Below, piece after piece: positions 1 through 18,609 of a stretch of 64,000 nucleotides of DNA. Every line of letters begins with the position of its first letter. Position 1 is the stretch's first letter. The notes below the pieces were generated by a model. It ran no database searches, was not told where the DNA came from, and saw only the letters and a list, made by a program, of their open reading frames with translations. The translations under genes were made by a program, and so were the position numbers. The stretch is from Scylla paramamosain (taxonomy: Eukaryota; Arthropoda; Malacostraca; Decapoda; Portunidae), in contig NC_087191.1 of NCBI RefSeq assembly GCF_035594125.1, forward strand, positions 1,055,001 through 1,119,000, written 5' to 3'.

Positions 1-204
<204 letters not shown>

Positions 205-1023
205 GGATAGGTAGATAGATTAGATGTAGTACTTATGAATTCAATCTCTATCGTCTTAACTATAACTACAATAAATCATAAAATTATACTAATGAAATTA
301 TACTATAAAGTGGTGGTTGGATCAGCATTTTTTTTATTTTCTTTAGTATGCTCACAGTCTTATAGTGGTTTTATTTTCTTTATTGAGATTTGTGATGGCT
401 TCTTCGCAGGAAGACGGAAGATCTTTACAAAAGAGATAAAAAACACCTTGGACAATATTGGCTTCGCTCCCATAATGCCTCCTAAATTAAAAGAAAAAAA
501 AAAGTAATAACTAGAGTTGATGACTTAATATATGACCAGAGAAGAAATTGTTGATGAACTAATAGCTAAAAACAAATGGATTGGCTTTCAACATCAGTAT
601 TTCAGCAAATGAAATAAGAAGAGAGACATTCATACCATTACATTGCTGAATGAAAGATTACAGAACTAGATCACTACACTCGTGACTGCCCTAAAGATGC
701 AGAATATAAAATATGCTACGAGTATAGCAAAGACATCAATGTAGAGAACAGTGCATGGCATCAATGTAGAGAACAGATAAAAATATGTGTGAACTGTGGG
801 GAAAACCAGTCTATTAGCTATGGAATGTAGGCAAAGGTAAATTATCCTGAAAGAAATAAGGAAAGAGGCAGCAGAAAGACAAAACATGACTTATTCCTAC
901 ATAACACGCACATGAATTAACCCTACATCAACAATAATACTCACACTTTGAGTTACAAGAGATCACGAGAAAATTAATTGACTGATTATCAGATTAAAAA
1001 AAAAAAAACAACAAAAAAAAAAA
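205..1023. other. Stretch with no recognised gene
   Basis: AT-rich sequence with short open frames only and no recognisable protein. An 18-bp direct repeat (catcaatgtagagaacag) occurs at 734-751 and 759-776. An A-rich tract at about 995-1022 leads into a LINE-A 3' end. Confidence 0.6.
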
Positions 1024-1636
1024 ACATAAGAACATAAGAAAATGAGGGAAGCTGCAAGGAGCCATCAGGCCTACACTTGGCAGTCCCTGTATGAAACATA
1101 CCTATTTTCATCTATCGTCTCCATCCATAAATATGTCTAATCTTCTTTTAAAAGCTCTCTACTGACTCAGCACTAATAACCTGATTACTAAATCCATTCC
1201 ATTCATCTACCACTCTATTTGAAAATCAGTTCCTTCCTATCTCCTTCGTGAACCTAAAGTTTTCAAGCTTGAACCCATTATTTCTTGTTCTGATCCTGAT
1301 AATTTTGCTTGCATCACCGTTGTTATAATCACTATACAACTTAAAAGCTTCTATCAGATACCCTCTTAACCTACGTCACAGATTTAATATCTTCAGTTTG
1401 GTTTCGTAAGGATTACCCCTCATCCCCTTTATCCTTTTAGTGATTCTTCTTTGTACTGATTCTTATAGACCAATATCGTTCCTGGAATATGGGGACCAGA
1501 ACTGCATTGTTGAGTGTAGATGAGGTCTGACTAGCGTCAAATACAACTTCGTTTCTGCTCTTTATTCATTGTTTTCTTAGAGAGATCAGAGCTAACTACA
1601 ACTCCCAAATCTCTTTTTTTCCCTGACCAAACCAGA
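1024..1636 (-). mobile_element. LINE-A (CR1-like) 3' fragment, antisense
   Basis: Read on the - strand this is the C-terminal part of the CR1-like reverse transcriptase ORF plus its 3' UTR, ending in the repeated TTCTTATG tail (seen as cataagaacataagaa on +). It aligns by eye with 34977-35700 of the long LINE-A copy but carries many substitutions and indels, so it is an old copy. It stops abruptly at 1637, where a LINE-C 3' UTR begins. Confidence 0.85.
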
Positions 1637-4283
1637 GCTTGATTGATTAGGTTATCGCGCCACTACAAAACTTTAAAAGCAACAAAGACTGTAGTTTAAA
1701 ATATTGATGTTAAAAACAAAATTATATGTATGTTAAAAATGTTAAAAGACCACTAAAATGTTATCATAAAAAGGAAGTGGGATGAACCATCAAAACTTTA
1801 AGTACTATAAATGAGAGGGTTGGTATTTTAATGTATTAATTAATTTAATTTAAAGTGGTGGGGTTCTGATCTCACTGACCCAGACCAGAGTGTGTGGCGT
1901 TGTTAGTTTCGTACCAAAGACACTGATTTCACTGACCCAGATATCTGGCGTTGTTCGTTACGTATCCAAAAAACTGACGCCACTGACCTAGATATCTCGC
2001 GATGTTCATTATGTGCCCAAGACACTGACCCCACTGACCCAAGCCCCAAGATCCAGCGTTGTTCGTTACGTGTCTTCATTACTTGCCTCCCGGTTGTCCC
2101 AGTGCAAGGATATTACTAGTAAAATATTTAAAATAAAGGTATCTAAAAGGAAAGCTATGTTTTTGTTTAAAAAGCAAGTCTTCTACACTAACATGAGGAC
2201 CTCATATCCCAGGGAGAGAGCCCTCTCTCTTAAGTATCAGCGCCATCCGTAAAGTCCCATCAACAACACGACAACGAAAAAGGTATCGCTCCCACAGCTC
2301 CACCAGACTGGGACACTGCATCAGGAAATATCGCACTGTATGGGGAACTAAACAGTCATTACAAAATGGTTGCGTCTCCAGGGACATGAGGTAATCATGA
2401 GTGAGACATGTGTGATCCGTCAGGAGACGGACCAGAACAGTTTCTGAGCAGCGCTCCTGCACGTGGACATACTTACGTCCATGGACAGAAAGTTACATTA
2501 GTTATCTCACCCATCTTGGTGGTGGCAACCAAATCCTCCCACCTGCCCTGCCAACTAGCAAGAACTGCCACCCTTTATACTGGACTATAATTCATGAAAG
2601 GGAATGGGGATGGAAGGAGCAACCCGAGTTGCCGCCTGTTTAGTCAGCCCATTGGCCTTCTCATTCTCCTGAACTTCAAACATGTGCCCAGCAAAATACG
2701 ACGTGATAGCTTCTACGCTCTAACAGGTAAAGTCACTCAAGAATTAATAAAACAAGAGGGTGAAGAGAAGAAAAAGCTAAAATGTTGAAGAGAGGAAAGA
2801 ACACTGCGAGTCGCTAAAAAAAATTAAAAAAGATGAAACAAAAAGAGTGAAAATAATTCTTGAAGCTATAATAATGGCAGAAAGCTCTGCCGTAACAACA
2901 CAAGCAACACTGGGGAGTCTACTGCCTCGAAAGAAGGAAGGAAAGACAACAACAAATTTGACTCCACCTTCGAATTTTAAACCGTCAGTGAATACAGGGA
3001 TCGAGTCGGAATGTGTGGAGTGGTGTTCCAAGAATAATACACGGGACTCAAAATCCGGTAAAAAGTTTTTATTAGGAATATCAAGCCCGCAGACAGAAAT
3101 GTCTAGGAATTGCCAGTAATCAACTCTAGGAAACCTACAGAGACATACAGAAACGGAAGGTACAGTTAATGACACCATAGAAGATGCAACCGTAACACCG
3201 AAAGGTCTAGTGAGACTCGGGTGAGACACATATAGATGGGAACGTGAATTACGGGAAACTGACACACAAGAAACAGAGTCAGGAAGACGTTGAACACGAT
3301 ACCAGCACCTCAGTAATAAAGACTGACGACGCAAGTCCAGCGGGAGGACTCCAGCATCTACCAGTAAGCTAGGAAGTCGTGCCTTAGTAGCAGACGAATA
3401 AACCTCACAGCTATATTCCAACTTCGAAGGAATAAAAGTGCGGTGCAAGAGGAGGAGGAGGGTCTGTCTGTCAGCACCCCAAGAGGTATGAGGCAAGACT
3501 CTAAGGAGTGAAAGCGCCTTCATACATGCTACCTTACTATAACGAAGGTGAGGTTTCCAAGTCAGGCGTTTGTCAAATATAAATTCCGGGATACGAGTTT
3601 CTTCCACACAAGATATTCTTCTATTATACAGATAAGAATCTGGATCTGGGTAAACATGATGAAGGTGACAAAAAATATATGACCACAGTCTTCGAAGCCG
3701 AGAAAGGAAATCCCCGAGCTGTAGCCCAATGAGAATTCCTATTAATTACCAACTGCAACTTCCTTTCCATCAAATGTTTCCACGCCGCAGAAAAGGATAT
3801 CGAGAAGTCATCGACATATAAGCTATCACGAACTCCTTCTGGAAGCACACCAATAACACTGTTTATATAGCCACAACGAAAAAGGCGACTCTGAGTATAC
3901 TTCCTTGCGGCACACCATCCTCAAGTGAACAAGCTTCAGACAGAACGGCCCAAAAACAGCTTCAGACAGAATGCCAGTAAAAAGCAATGAGATAAAAATT
4001 GCAGTATAGAAATAGGGAGTCGGCCACGGAGATCAAATTCGAGCAGAGTGAGTAAAATGCCGTGGCACTAAGCTCTGTCATCTGCTTTTTCCAAAATGAA
4101 AAAAAATATTGTAACATGATGTTGTTTACTAGAGAATGCTTCATATATAGAAGTTTCAAGAGATAACAAAGCATCAGACGTAGACATCATTTTCCGAAAA
4201 CTATATTGAACAAGTGACAAGTAATTCCCTCTCTCCAAGTACCACACAAGCCTGACATTTATCATCTTTTCAGCAATTTACAT
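1637..4283 (-). mobile_element. LINE-C (RNase H-bearing) 3' half, decayed
   Basis: On the - strand, frame-broken pieces follow in order. RT fingers and palm come first (about 4265-3960, with an FFxLEKA-type motif degraded). The YVDD catalytic box follows near 3815 (LYVDDFSISFSA). The RT C-terminus and a degraded RNase H domain (FTDGLKFEGG, TAELSAI, FSDSQ) lie at 3607-2777. A C-terminal Cys/His segment (FCNDCLVP, QCPSLVELWERY) lies at 2462-2202, and the 3' UTR at 2200-1637 ends at a tgattgatt tail. RNase H after RT is typical of I-group LINEs; the exact clade is inference. Frameshifts and stops make it non-functional. Confidence 0.82.
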
Positions 4284-5949
4284 GTGGTTAAACAGTGGCA
4301 GTGGTGTACTTCCGGAAGCAATTCGTGATAGCTTATAATGTCGATGACGTATCGATCTCCTTTTCTGCGGCGCGGATGCCTTTGATTGAGAGAAAATTGC
4401 AGTTAGCAATTAATGGGATTTCTCATTGGGAGACAACTCTGGGATTTCGTCTCTCAGCTTCGAAGACTGTGGCCATACATTTTTGCCTCCTTCGTGGTGT
4501 TTATCCTAATCTTGTCTATATTTATATGATCGAAGAATCTCTTGTGTGGAGGAAACTCGTCTCCTGGGACTTGTATTTAATGTCTGACTCTGGTACCTCA
4601 CCTTCGTGATATTAAGGCAGCATGTATGAAGGGGCTGTCATTCCTTAAGAGTCTTGGCTCATACCTCTACTACTACTGAGGCTCGGCTTCGTGTGTTGGT
4701 CTCGGTGCACCATGCCGTTGTTTGCTTGTCAACTTGTACATTCCACTTATTCCCAATCCCTAACTTACTGGTGGATGCTGGTGTCCTTCTGCTGGACTTT
4801 CGTCACCGGTCTATATTAATGCGGTTCTGGTATCGTGTTTAATGTCTTCCCGACTCTGTTCCTTGTGTGGCCGTCTTCCGTGATTCACGTCCCCGTTTAT
4901 ATGTGTCTCACCTGAGTTTATCTAAACCTTTTGTTGTTAGTGTTGGATCTGCTATGGCGGCATTAAATGTATCCTCCGCTTCTCTAAGTCCCTGTAGATA
5001 TCCTAGACTTGGTTGTGGCAATTCCCAGATATCCCTGCTATCCCTAATAAGAAGTTATTACTGGATTATGAGTCCCGTGCATTATTCTTGGAACACTATT
5101 CCACACATTCTGACTGTATCCCTGAATCTATGGCCAATTCAAAATCCGAAGATGGAATTGGATTTGATGTTATCTTTCCTTCATTCTGTCGAGGCGGTAG
5201 CCTCCCTGGTGTTGCCTCCATTTTTACGGGGAGAACTGTCTGGCATTATTTTAGTTGTAAGAATTATTTTTATTCTTCCCACCTCATCTTTTACAATTTT
5301 TAGTGATTCTCGCAGTGTTCTTTGCGCTATTCAACATTTTAACCCTTTTTCCCTTCATCCACTTGTTTTATTGATTCTTGAGTGGTTATATCTATTACAG
5401 CGTAGAGGCTACCACGTCGCATTTTGCTGCGTCCCTGCATATGTAAAATTCAGGGGAATGAGAAGGCCGATTGGCTGGCTACAGGCGGTAACTCGGGTTG
5501 TTCTTTCAACTCCATTCCTTTTTTTCATGACTTACACTCCAGTATAAGGGTGGCAGTTCTTGCCAGTTGGCAGGGCAGGTGGGAGGAGAAAGTTGCCACC
5601 ACTAAGATGGGTGATATAACTTCTGTAACTTTCCGTCCATGGGCATATGTCCATGTGCATGTGCAGGAGCGCAGGCCCGTCTCCAGAGAAGTCACACACG
5701 TCTCACTCATGGTTACTTCATATCCCAGGAAATCGACCATTTAGCGATGAATGTTTAGTTCCCCTTACAGTGCGACACCTGCTAGTGGAGTGTCCCAGTC
5801 TGATGGAGCTGTGGGAGCGATATCTTTTCCGTTGTCGTGATGAAGATGGGATTTTCCGGATGTCGCTGATACCTGGAGAAAGGACTCTCTCCCTGGGACA
5901 TGAGATCCTTAATTTTGTGGAGAAGGCTGGTCTTCTAATCAAACTATAG
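4284..5949 (+). mobile_element. LINE-C RT-RNase H fragment, sense, decayed
   Basis: The same family as the neighbouring copy but on the opposite strand. It begins at the RT catalytic box (NVDDVSISFSA near 4335) and runs through a degraded RNase H region (SFTIFSDSRSV near 5285, QGNEKADWLA near 5455 in another frame) to the C-terminal segment (DECLVPLTVRHLLVECPSL at 5735-5800). Several frame changes separate the parts. It lacks the 3' UTR and meets an antisense LINE-B 3' end at 5950. Confidence 0.82.
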
Positions 5950-7123
5950 ACTTTTTTTTCATTTTTTATAAAGGAGGGACACCGGCCAAGGGCAAAAAAA
6001 AAAAAAAAATATCCAATAAAAAAAAAAGGCGCACTGAGATGCCAGTCCCCGAATAGGTATTTAAAAATTAAAGGATAAATGTCTTGAAACCTCCCTCTTG
6101 AAGAAATTCAAGTCATAGGAAAGTGGAAATACAGAAGCAGGCAGGGATTAGAGCAGTGATTAGAACGGTCACCCTTTTTAGGAACAGGTTGGATGTAGGC
6201 AAACTTCCAACAAGAAGGAAAGGTAGATGTTGACAGACGGAGTTGAAAGAGTTTGACTAGGCAAGGTGGAAGCACGGAGGTGCAGTCTCGGGGAAGAATA
6301 GGAGGGACCCCATCAGGTCCATAAACCTTTCTGGGGTTTAGACCAGTGACAGCATGGAAAATATCATTGCGAAGAATTTTAATAGGTAGCATGAAGTAGT
6401 CAGAGGGTGGAGGAGAGGGAGGAACAAATCCTGAATCATCTAAGGTAGAGTTTTTAGCAAAGATTTGATCGAAGAGTTCACCTTTAATGATAGATGTGAT
6501 AGCAGTATTGTCATCTGGTTAAAATAAAGGAGGGAAAGAAGAAGCAAAGTTATTGGAGATGTTTTTGGCTAGATGCCAGAAGTCACGAGGGGAGTTTGAT
6601 CTTAAAAGATTTTCACACTTTCTTTTAATGAAGAAGTTTTTGGCTAGCTGGAGAACAGACATAGTTCATAGTTCCGGGAAAAAATATAAAGCACATGAGA
6701 TTCTGATGATGGAAGGCTCAAGTACCTTTTGTGGGCCACCTCTCTATCATGTATAGCACGAGAACAGACTGTGTTAAACCAAGGTTTGGAAGGTTTAGGT
6801 CGAGAAAAAGAGCAAGGAATGTACGCCTCTATGCCAGACAGTATCATCTCTGTTATGCGCTCGGCACACGGAGACGGGTCTTTGACACGGGAGCAGTAGT
6901 TATTCCAAGGAAAATTCGCAAAATCCCTCCTCAGGTCCCTCTGACTAACAGAGGCAAAATGTCAGAGGCATCTCTGCTTAGGGAGATCCTGAGGAGGGAC
7001 GGGAGTGATAGGACCAGATACAGATATGAGACTGACATCGGAGGAACCTAGCAGAGAAGACAGGGTAATAGCATAAGCAGAAGGATTAGAGGTTAGGAAA
7101 AGGTCAAGAATGTTGGGCGGTTG
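5950..7123 (-). mobile_element. LINE-B fragment with internal deletion, antisense
   Basis: On the - strand this holds the end of the endonuclease region, the linker and the start of RT ([19 protein letters not shown]), matching 20357-21350 of the intact LINE-B. It then jumps at about 6165 to the last codons and 3' UTR, so most of RT is deleted. The 3' UTR carries the family signature (revcomp of ggagggacaccggccaagg). Frameshifts are common. Confidence 0.85.
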
Positions 7124-8794
<1,671 letters not shown>

Positions 8795-9010
8795 GAACAA
8801 CCCTGTCCTACGCCACTGAAGAAGAGTCAGAGCGACTGGAAATCCCGATTTGGGTGAATATGTCTTTCTACAGAAGGTATATTCCTATATCATAAATCTC
8901 AATAAAGAGTAAAACCACCATAAAACTTAGTAGAAAGAGCTTACTAGAGAGAATACAAAATGCTGAGCTAGGTATCGCTTTCAGCGAAACATGCACAAGA
9001 AAATTTCTTG

Positions 9011-9202
<192 letters not shown>

Positions 9203-9384
9203 GTATCTTTTACAGACAGAGAAAAGACGGTGGAGGGTGAATCCATAAATACAATACTTCAATCAACTTCTGAAGACCACATTATCCTTTTGATTCAAGA
9301 TCAGACTTATTCGGTAATGCATTCCATTAAAAAAAAAACTCATGGTTAATGATCGCTTTTGTGAAGGCAAGGACCCTGTGTTAT

Positions 9385-9745
9385 TGACCGCCCAATTTAG
9401 CAATCGTGATCTCGTGGGATCTGGGGAGTGGAGGGAGGGTATAAGCCCGAAGTAGTCCTACTAATTGATTGGTAGTCATGGGTGTTTTGTTCCTGGGGCA
9501 ATATATGCTAGTCCTCTTTAACACGGCCGCGGTATGTGGGCTTTCTAGCAAAAAATGGAGAAGCGGTGTGTTGTGCTCCTCTTGACAAAATTTGCATGGC
9601 TGCAGGCGGGTGTTATCAGTGTCAAACTCGGCGACTTGTATCGTACACGTAGACGTGGACAGCCACTGACGTGCGTCGATCAAAGGAGAGAAGAGGTGGG
9701 ACGGTACCTTGTGCCTAACATTTACCATTCTTGTAGACCACAGGC
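9385..9745 (-). mobile_element. LINE ORF2 C-terminal fragment (RNase H type)
   Basis: A 115-codon - strand frame carries a C-terminal Cys/His-type segment (CKFCQEEHNTPLLHFLLESP) like the one after RNase H in I-group LINEs. It resembles LINE-D more than LINE-C (CEHCDTPTYTPLRHYIEDCP in LINE-D), but it is diverged. It is probably a truncated, dead fragment. Confidence 0.6.
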
Positions 9746-9929
9746 TGTCCTTCCGTTCACACAGCTAGCATGTTAAGACTGTCACCACTGCAAGTCTCGA
9801 GTTCATGCGATCTCTGACAGGAATCGAAGGGGAGAACAGTATTCAATGTCCTGTGCTCATTTTGCCTCCATGCTGTTCACTCTGACTACTTTGCCTTCCC
9901 TCCTCGATTAGAAGTCGAACATAACAGTG

Positions 9930-10614
9930 CCCTATGAATTCCCTTGGCGGATTTCTCTCTGGGTGAAGATCTGCAACCCCCGACTTGAAGGACGTATGCC
10001 ATCAATATCTGCACATCCCAAACACCTCGCCGTTAGCCTTCTGATAACAGGTAACCCTTTCCACACACTCTCTCACTCCTCTAAGACCTCGAACGTGCTG
10101 GCTGTTCAGTGGTCCTCTAGTGGCTGCCCAGCCATGCGGGGATCCAGAAAATCGAGGTAGATGCATCTGCCAAACTCGCCACTCTCCTTCAGCGAGTCGC
10201 TTCCCTTGCGGACAAATGCCTGCCCTCCATAAAAGAGACGCCTTCTCTCGCTCTAACTCCTATCACTATCCACTAGTTGACTTCTCAGTGTTTTCTTGGC
10301 ACTCACCATCTGTGAATAGGTACTCTGTTACCACCTCTCAGGGTACCGTCCTAGCTTCTTTGATCGACGCACTTCAGTGGCTGTCCACCAGCTACGTTTA
10401 GGATACAAGTACGTCTCCGAGCGTGATAACAGCTGCGTGCAGCCATGGAAATTTTGACAAGAGGAGCAAGACACCGCTCTTCCAGTATTTCCTGGAGTGC
10501 CCACATGCTGCGGCCGTATTAAGGAGGGCTGGCACATACTGCTCCAGGACTAATAACGAACATATGGTAGGCGTTTCCGAACTCCTCTGGGGAGGAGCCA
10601 GCATTTTCTCCTGA
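9930..10614 (+). mobile_element. LINE RNase H/C-terminal fragment
   Basis: On the + strand, 10150-10270 reads in one frame as the end of an RNase H domain (a DASAKLATLLQR-like piece). After a frame change, 10340-10614 gives a segment matching the fragment at 9385-9745 on the other strand (LIDALQWLSTS, TPLFQYFLECPHAAAVLRR). The two therefore come from one family lying tail to tail. There is no intact frame. Confidence 0.6.
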
Positions 10615-11094
10615 GGAGCTGGAGGGGGAGCAGGGCAGGCTTATGAAGTTGGTACTGGACGGACAGGGAGACGATGCTTGACGGCAATCGACGGCCGATT
10701 CTGTTGGGCTATGGAGTGTTAGATGTTGGGGACTTTGGGTGTAAGAGTTGGTGCTGGGAAAGAAAGTTTCCCACGGAGTTAGGTATTTTGGTTTGGCACC
10801 CTCTAGGATCTTGGCGAGGGCATTGCTGAAGCTTAAGAGGATACCTTCCACTTCCATCGTCGATACTACCTTTAGGATGAAACCATGTGGTGCGATCACA
10901 ACTGGAAAGTCGTATGGCGGACTGGAGTACGTCGCTGTGGAAGGGATGCTGCAGGGATAGCAGAGGTGGGCCAAAGTGTGGCAGGTAGGCTGAGTTACCT
11001 CATGAGAAATCACAAGATTTCCACAGTACCTCGGGTCACTGATGACTGAGATCACCACGTTAGAGCGCTGATTACCCGGGTCACCGCTTCCCAA
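10519..11094 (-). other. 191-codon open frame, unassigned
   Basis: A continuous - strand frame rich in Ser, Pro and Thr, without a domain I recognise. Its 3' part overlaps the LINE fragment on the other strand. It could be an ORF1 relic of a LINE or a chance frame. There is no splice or promoter support. Confidence 0.3.
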
Positions 11095-14370
<3,276 letters not shown>

Positions 14371-15062
14371 TTTGGACTTCCGAACTTTGGAAACACGTTC
14401 CTCAGTATCATCAAAGACATTAGGACAATAGTCATTTTCGCTATCATCTGCATTGCTTGATCGAATGACCTCAGCAGTTAAGTTGCTGTCTCCAAGCTGC
14501 AGAGAATTTATTGTCTCAAGAGCATGTTTGGCGGCAATGTCAGAAGTAAATGTCACAAAGAACCGATTAGATAGACAATCGTATTTCAGACGGATACGGA
14601 TACAGTTCCAAAAGGCTTGAAAATAGAGTGGATAGCACGGCATGACATGGAGGCATAGACATTGATGATGATAAGAGTGTCAAGACTCAACAACTGACCC
14701 AAGGGGCCTTTCACCATGGGAAACAACAGCAAGGGGAGAACGAGCTCCTGACTGCACATTACCATTTCCAGAGGGTGGCCTCCGTGAACGGGTACCTCGT
14801 CCCTATAAGGGCCACTCGTTTTAAAAACTGGCCCCTCATGATTCAAAAGTATGTCCACGGCGGAGCTAAGACCTCCCTCCACAACGCATCCCAGCCCAGA
14901 CACCCAACCATCCAACACAAGAGGCCTCAAAAGATGGCCCCTTTGGTGAACGGCACTGCTGACCTGTACTGGCAGCCTAACTCTAGTAACCATTTAGTCT
15001 GGTCCCTCACTGGCAACCTTGTTAGCATGGGTAGCCCTCCCCCCCTAAATAGGGTAGAGCAG
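14371..15062 (-). mobile_element. LINE-C 5' UTR and ORF1 start, antisense
   Basis: On the - strand it matches 47340-48160 of the longer LINE-C copy: a 5' leader, then an RRM-like ORF1 segment (FVTFTSDIAAKHALETINSL) and a Pro-Asn-Val-Phe-Asp-Asp motif. Frames are interrupted. Only the 5' end of the element is present, an unusual truncation for a LINE, so a secondary rearrangement at 14370 is likely. Confidence 0.75.
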
Positions 15063-15428
15063 GAGCAGTTTAATGAAGACAATGGTAATACATCAAGTAG
15101 ATGGAAAGTCATTAGACATTGTTCGCAACGAAAAGTTCTAAAATACAGGTGTATCATTTTTCAACAGGTTGCAGCAACAACAACGAAAGTGTTGGTCTTG
15201 GTGGCGAGCGACGACCCAAACTTCCTCAGCATTTTTGCCGAGTGGTCTCTGCGGAGCCACTTATTGGTGTGGACGACTCGGCTTCTTGTGTTTACACGAC
15301 TGCAGGTTCAGAGAGTCCAACACTTACACGAGACCTTGTCCATGACTAACTCCTTGCTGCTTACACCAGCAATTAACAATGAAAGGTATGGTCATGCCTC
15401 TCTGTCTCTCCCTGTCTTTCTTGTAATG

Positions 15429-15514
<86 letters not shown>

Positions 15515-15974
15515 TGCCCGAAACCCTAATTTCTATCAAAATACACTAAAATGTGTGTGTGTACGCCCGATGGGAAAAAATAATATAACCGAGTAACTCC
15601 AAAGGCAACAACGCTCATAGGCTATTAATGTGACTTCCCCGGTCATAGCAGACATATTGCAAGTATGTAGCTTAATATTTCGCTCATACCTTTACTCCAA
15701 ATCCAACTCTGGATGATTCAGGGTTTGTTGCTTATCTCTTTACCTCCAACTATTTTATGGGCCGCTTTTTTTTTTTTTTTTAATGGTGTTAATAAATCCC
15801 AACACCAAACTCCACGCCGTATCTCGTCTTACTAATTATGCAAATGCGTTTTTTTTTTTTTAAACACGGGGAAGGAGACACGATGTGGTATTAGGATAAC
15901 CCAATACCAACAGCACTCTTCGCACATGCTGGTAGCTCTGAAGAGTCTCATGTGCCCGCCAAAGCGATCAGCTG

Positions 15975-15977
<3 letters not shown>
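15063..15977. other. Spacer with (CT)n and a short LINE-B relic
   Basis: Contains a (CT)n run at about 15431-15511 and T-tracts near 15764 and 15849. At 15691-15760 a short diverged piece matches the LINE-B linker (position about 21040-21110 of the intact copy). Nothing else was recognised. Confidence 0.55.
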
Positions 15978-16911
<934 letters not shown>

Positions 16912-17176
16912 TATCTCTTGCAACGTTACATGATGGCGTGCCATCGTAATGTAATTCCCTGCTCGTTCACTTCCCACGTGGGTGCGTAGTGGTGTCTACA
17001 AGGGAGAGACATTCTTGTGTGCCGCTCACAAGCCACAGGCCTTCGTTACTGTTCTCTTTGTAAATATACCCTAACAAAAGAAAACGGTTCTTTCCTTTGA
17101 GTGTTCCACCCTTGTCTTCCGGGAGATTGAACCAGGAATTGCGTGTGACTGTGGAGTGTAAGTGCAAAGTAATCCG

Positions 17177-17275
<99 letters not shown>

Positions 17276-18609
17276 GCTCTTAACATCTCTTCAAGAGTTG
17301 CAGAATTCATAAATATTGCACTGCGTAATTTCTAATTGAAGGAAGAATATCTAATTCATGCAATATATACTAATAATGAAAACAAATTGTCAGAAATTTT
17401 TTGAAATCTCCAGAAATTTAGGCAACAAATCTCCAAAAAAATTATCTATGAGCAGTACATCATTGAACATGTCCCAGGCCCAGAAGCAAATGCGTGAGAT
17501 GAGGTGCTTGGCGGAGGAGAGGGGGAAAGACAGTGGTGTTATGTTTATGACGGAGAAGGCTGCGGCGCGGCGTCGGCGACTTCGTTACCGCGAACACCTA
17601 AATGAAAGTGTACCCACTGAAGAGTTATCTCCCAGCCCTGGGCGAGAGGGAGAGAGAGAGGGGAAGGGTGGTGTGTGGGAAGCGAGGTTATCACTGACAT
17701 TTAGGTTCTATCCGATGTCAGTAGAAGGTTTGGCAGTGCAACAAGCCAGGAAATCCCGGAAAGGACAACGCCCAAACACTAAGGATAAAATGGTTAAACC
17801 ATACATAGGCTGTACAACAGTCTAATGAAGACAAAAACATAACGAATCCAGTCAGTCGTACACAGCTACAGCCTCAAGGTCGCTACTACTGCCTCGCAAT
17901 GCAGGAGAAAATATATAAACTCCAAACTTATCCAAACAGCTGGAAAGGACTCAAGCAGCTACACGCTAGGTGGGGGTGGGGGGAAGATAAGTGACTCCAC
18001 ACATTGAGGGTTTAATATTCTGGGAGCAACTGCCCACAGGGTAACCCTCCTGTGGCCAGTTGCTACCGGAATATCAAAGCCTCGTCCTTCAGAATATTAC
18101 AGCACTACGAGTTCAGCTTATCTCCAGGCTCTCGGAAGACAGACTGTCAAAATGATTCCTAACTTTTTTCATCTTCTTACCCGTTGAGACTTTCCAAGAT
18201 ATTACCTTGAACTTTGAGTAAGATAGGATAAAACAAAGCTATAAGAAGATCCTGACTTATTGAAAATATTACAAATAAAAGACATTGAAAAATTCCAAAG
18301 AGCTTCTACAAGCACTAAAATTTGCGAAATCCATGGAACTACTGAGCATCATGCAAAACCTACTTATTCTTTCAGTGGGAGGGCTGACATTATTCTGCAG
18401 CCTGAAATACATCAATGCGAGGACCAATGCTCTACAGGAAACCCTTTCATGTCGGCGTCAATCACAAGCCTATTGCGTGCCTTCGTTTTCAGTGCCATCA
18501 TTGCTGAGAATTCAGCCTCGCAGCGATAGATCGAGGGGGACTGGAAGAACATGATCAGTGCATGCACTTAAAGAAGAGGACACTTGTCCTTCGCTTTTAC
18601 TGAAAATGT
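16912..18609. other. Mostly unrecognised sequence with an (AT)n run
   Basis: An AT run lies at 17180-17271. A + frame of 155 codons (17358-17825) contains a basic stretch (EKAAARRRRLRYREHL) and Gly/Glu-rich simple sequence, with no domain I recognise. It could be an old element or a chance frame. An imperfect hairpin lies at 18015-18074. Nothing else was supported. Confidence 0.45.
18015..18074. repeat. Imperfect 26-bp stem hairpin
   Basis: Arms of about 26 bp (18015-18040 and 18049-18074) are complementary with about three mismatches around an 8-base loop. The role is unknown; it could be a small foldback relic. Confidence 0.6.

Noticed and set aside
1637..5949. Twin-priming inversion of one LINE-C insertion
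   Set aside because: Both halves contain overlapping 3' regions and are diverged from each other, so they are two insertions, not two halves of one.
8820..8930. Sequence with 'gaagaagagtc' and AATAAAG as the 3' end of a Penelope or LTR element
   Set aside because: The resemblance is a short word match only; no coding part of such an element lies nearby.
17358..17825. 155-codon + frame as a host gene
   Set aside because: No recognised domain, low-complexity Gly/Glu stretch, no splice or promoter support.
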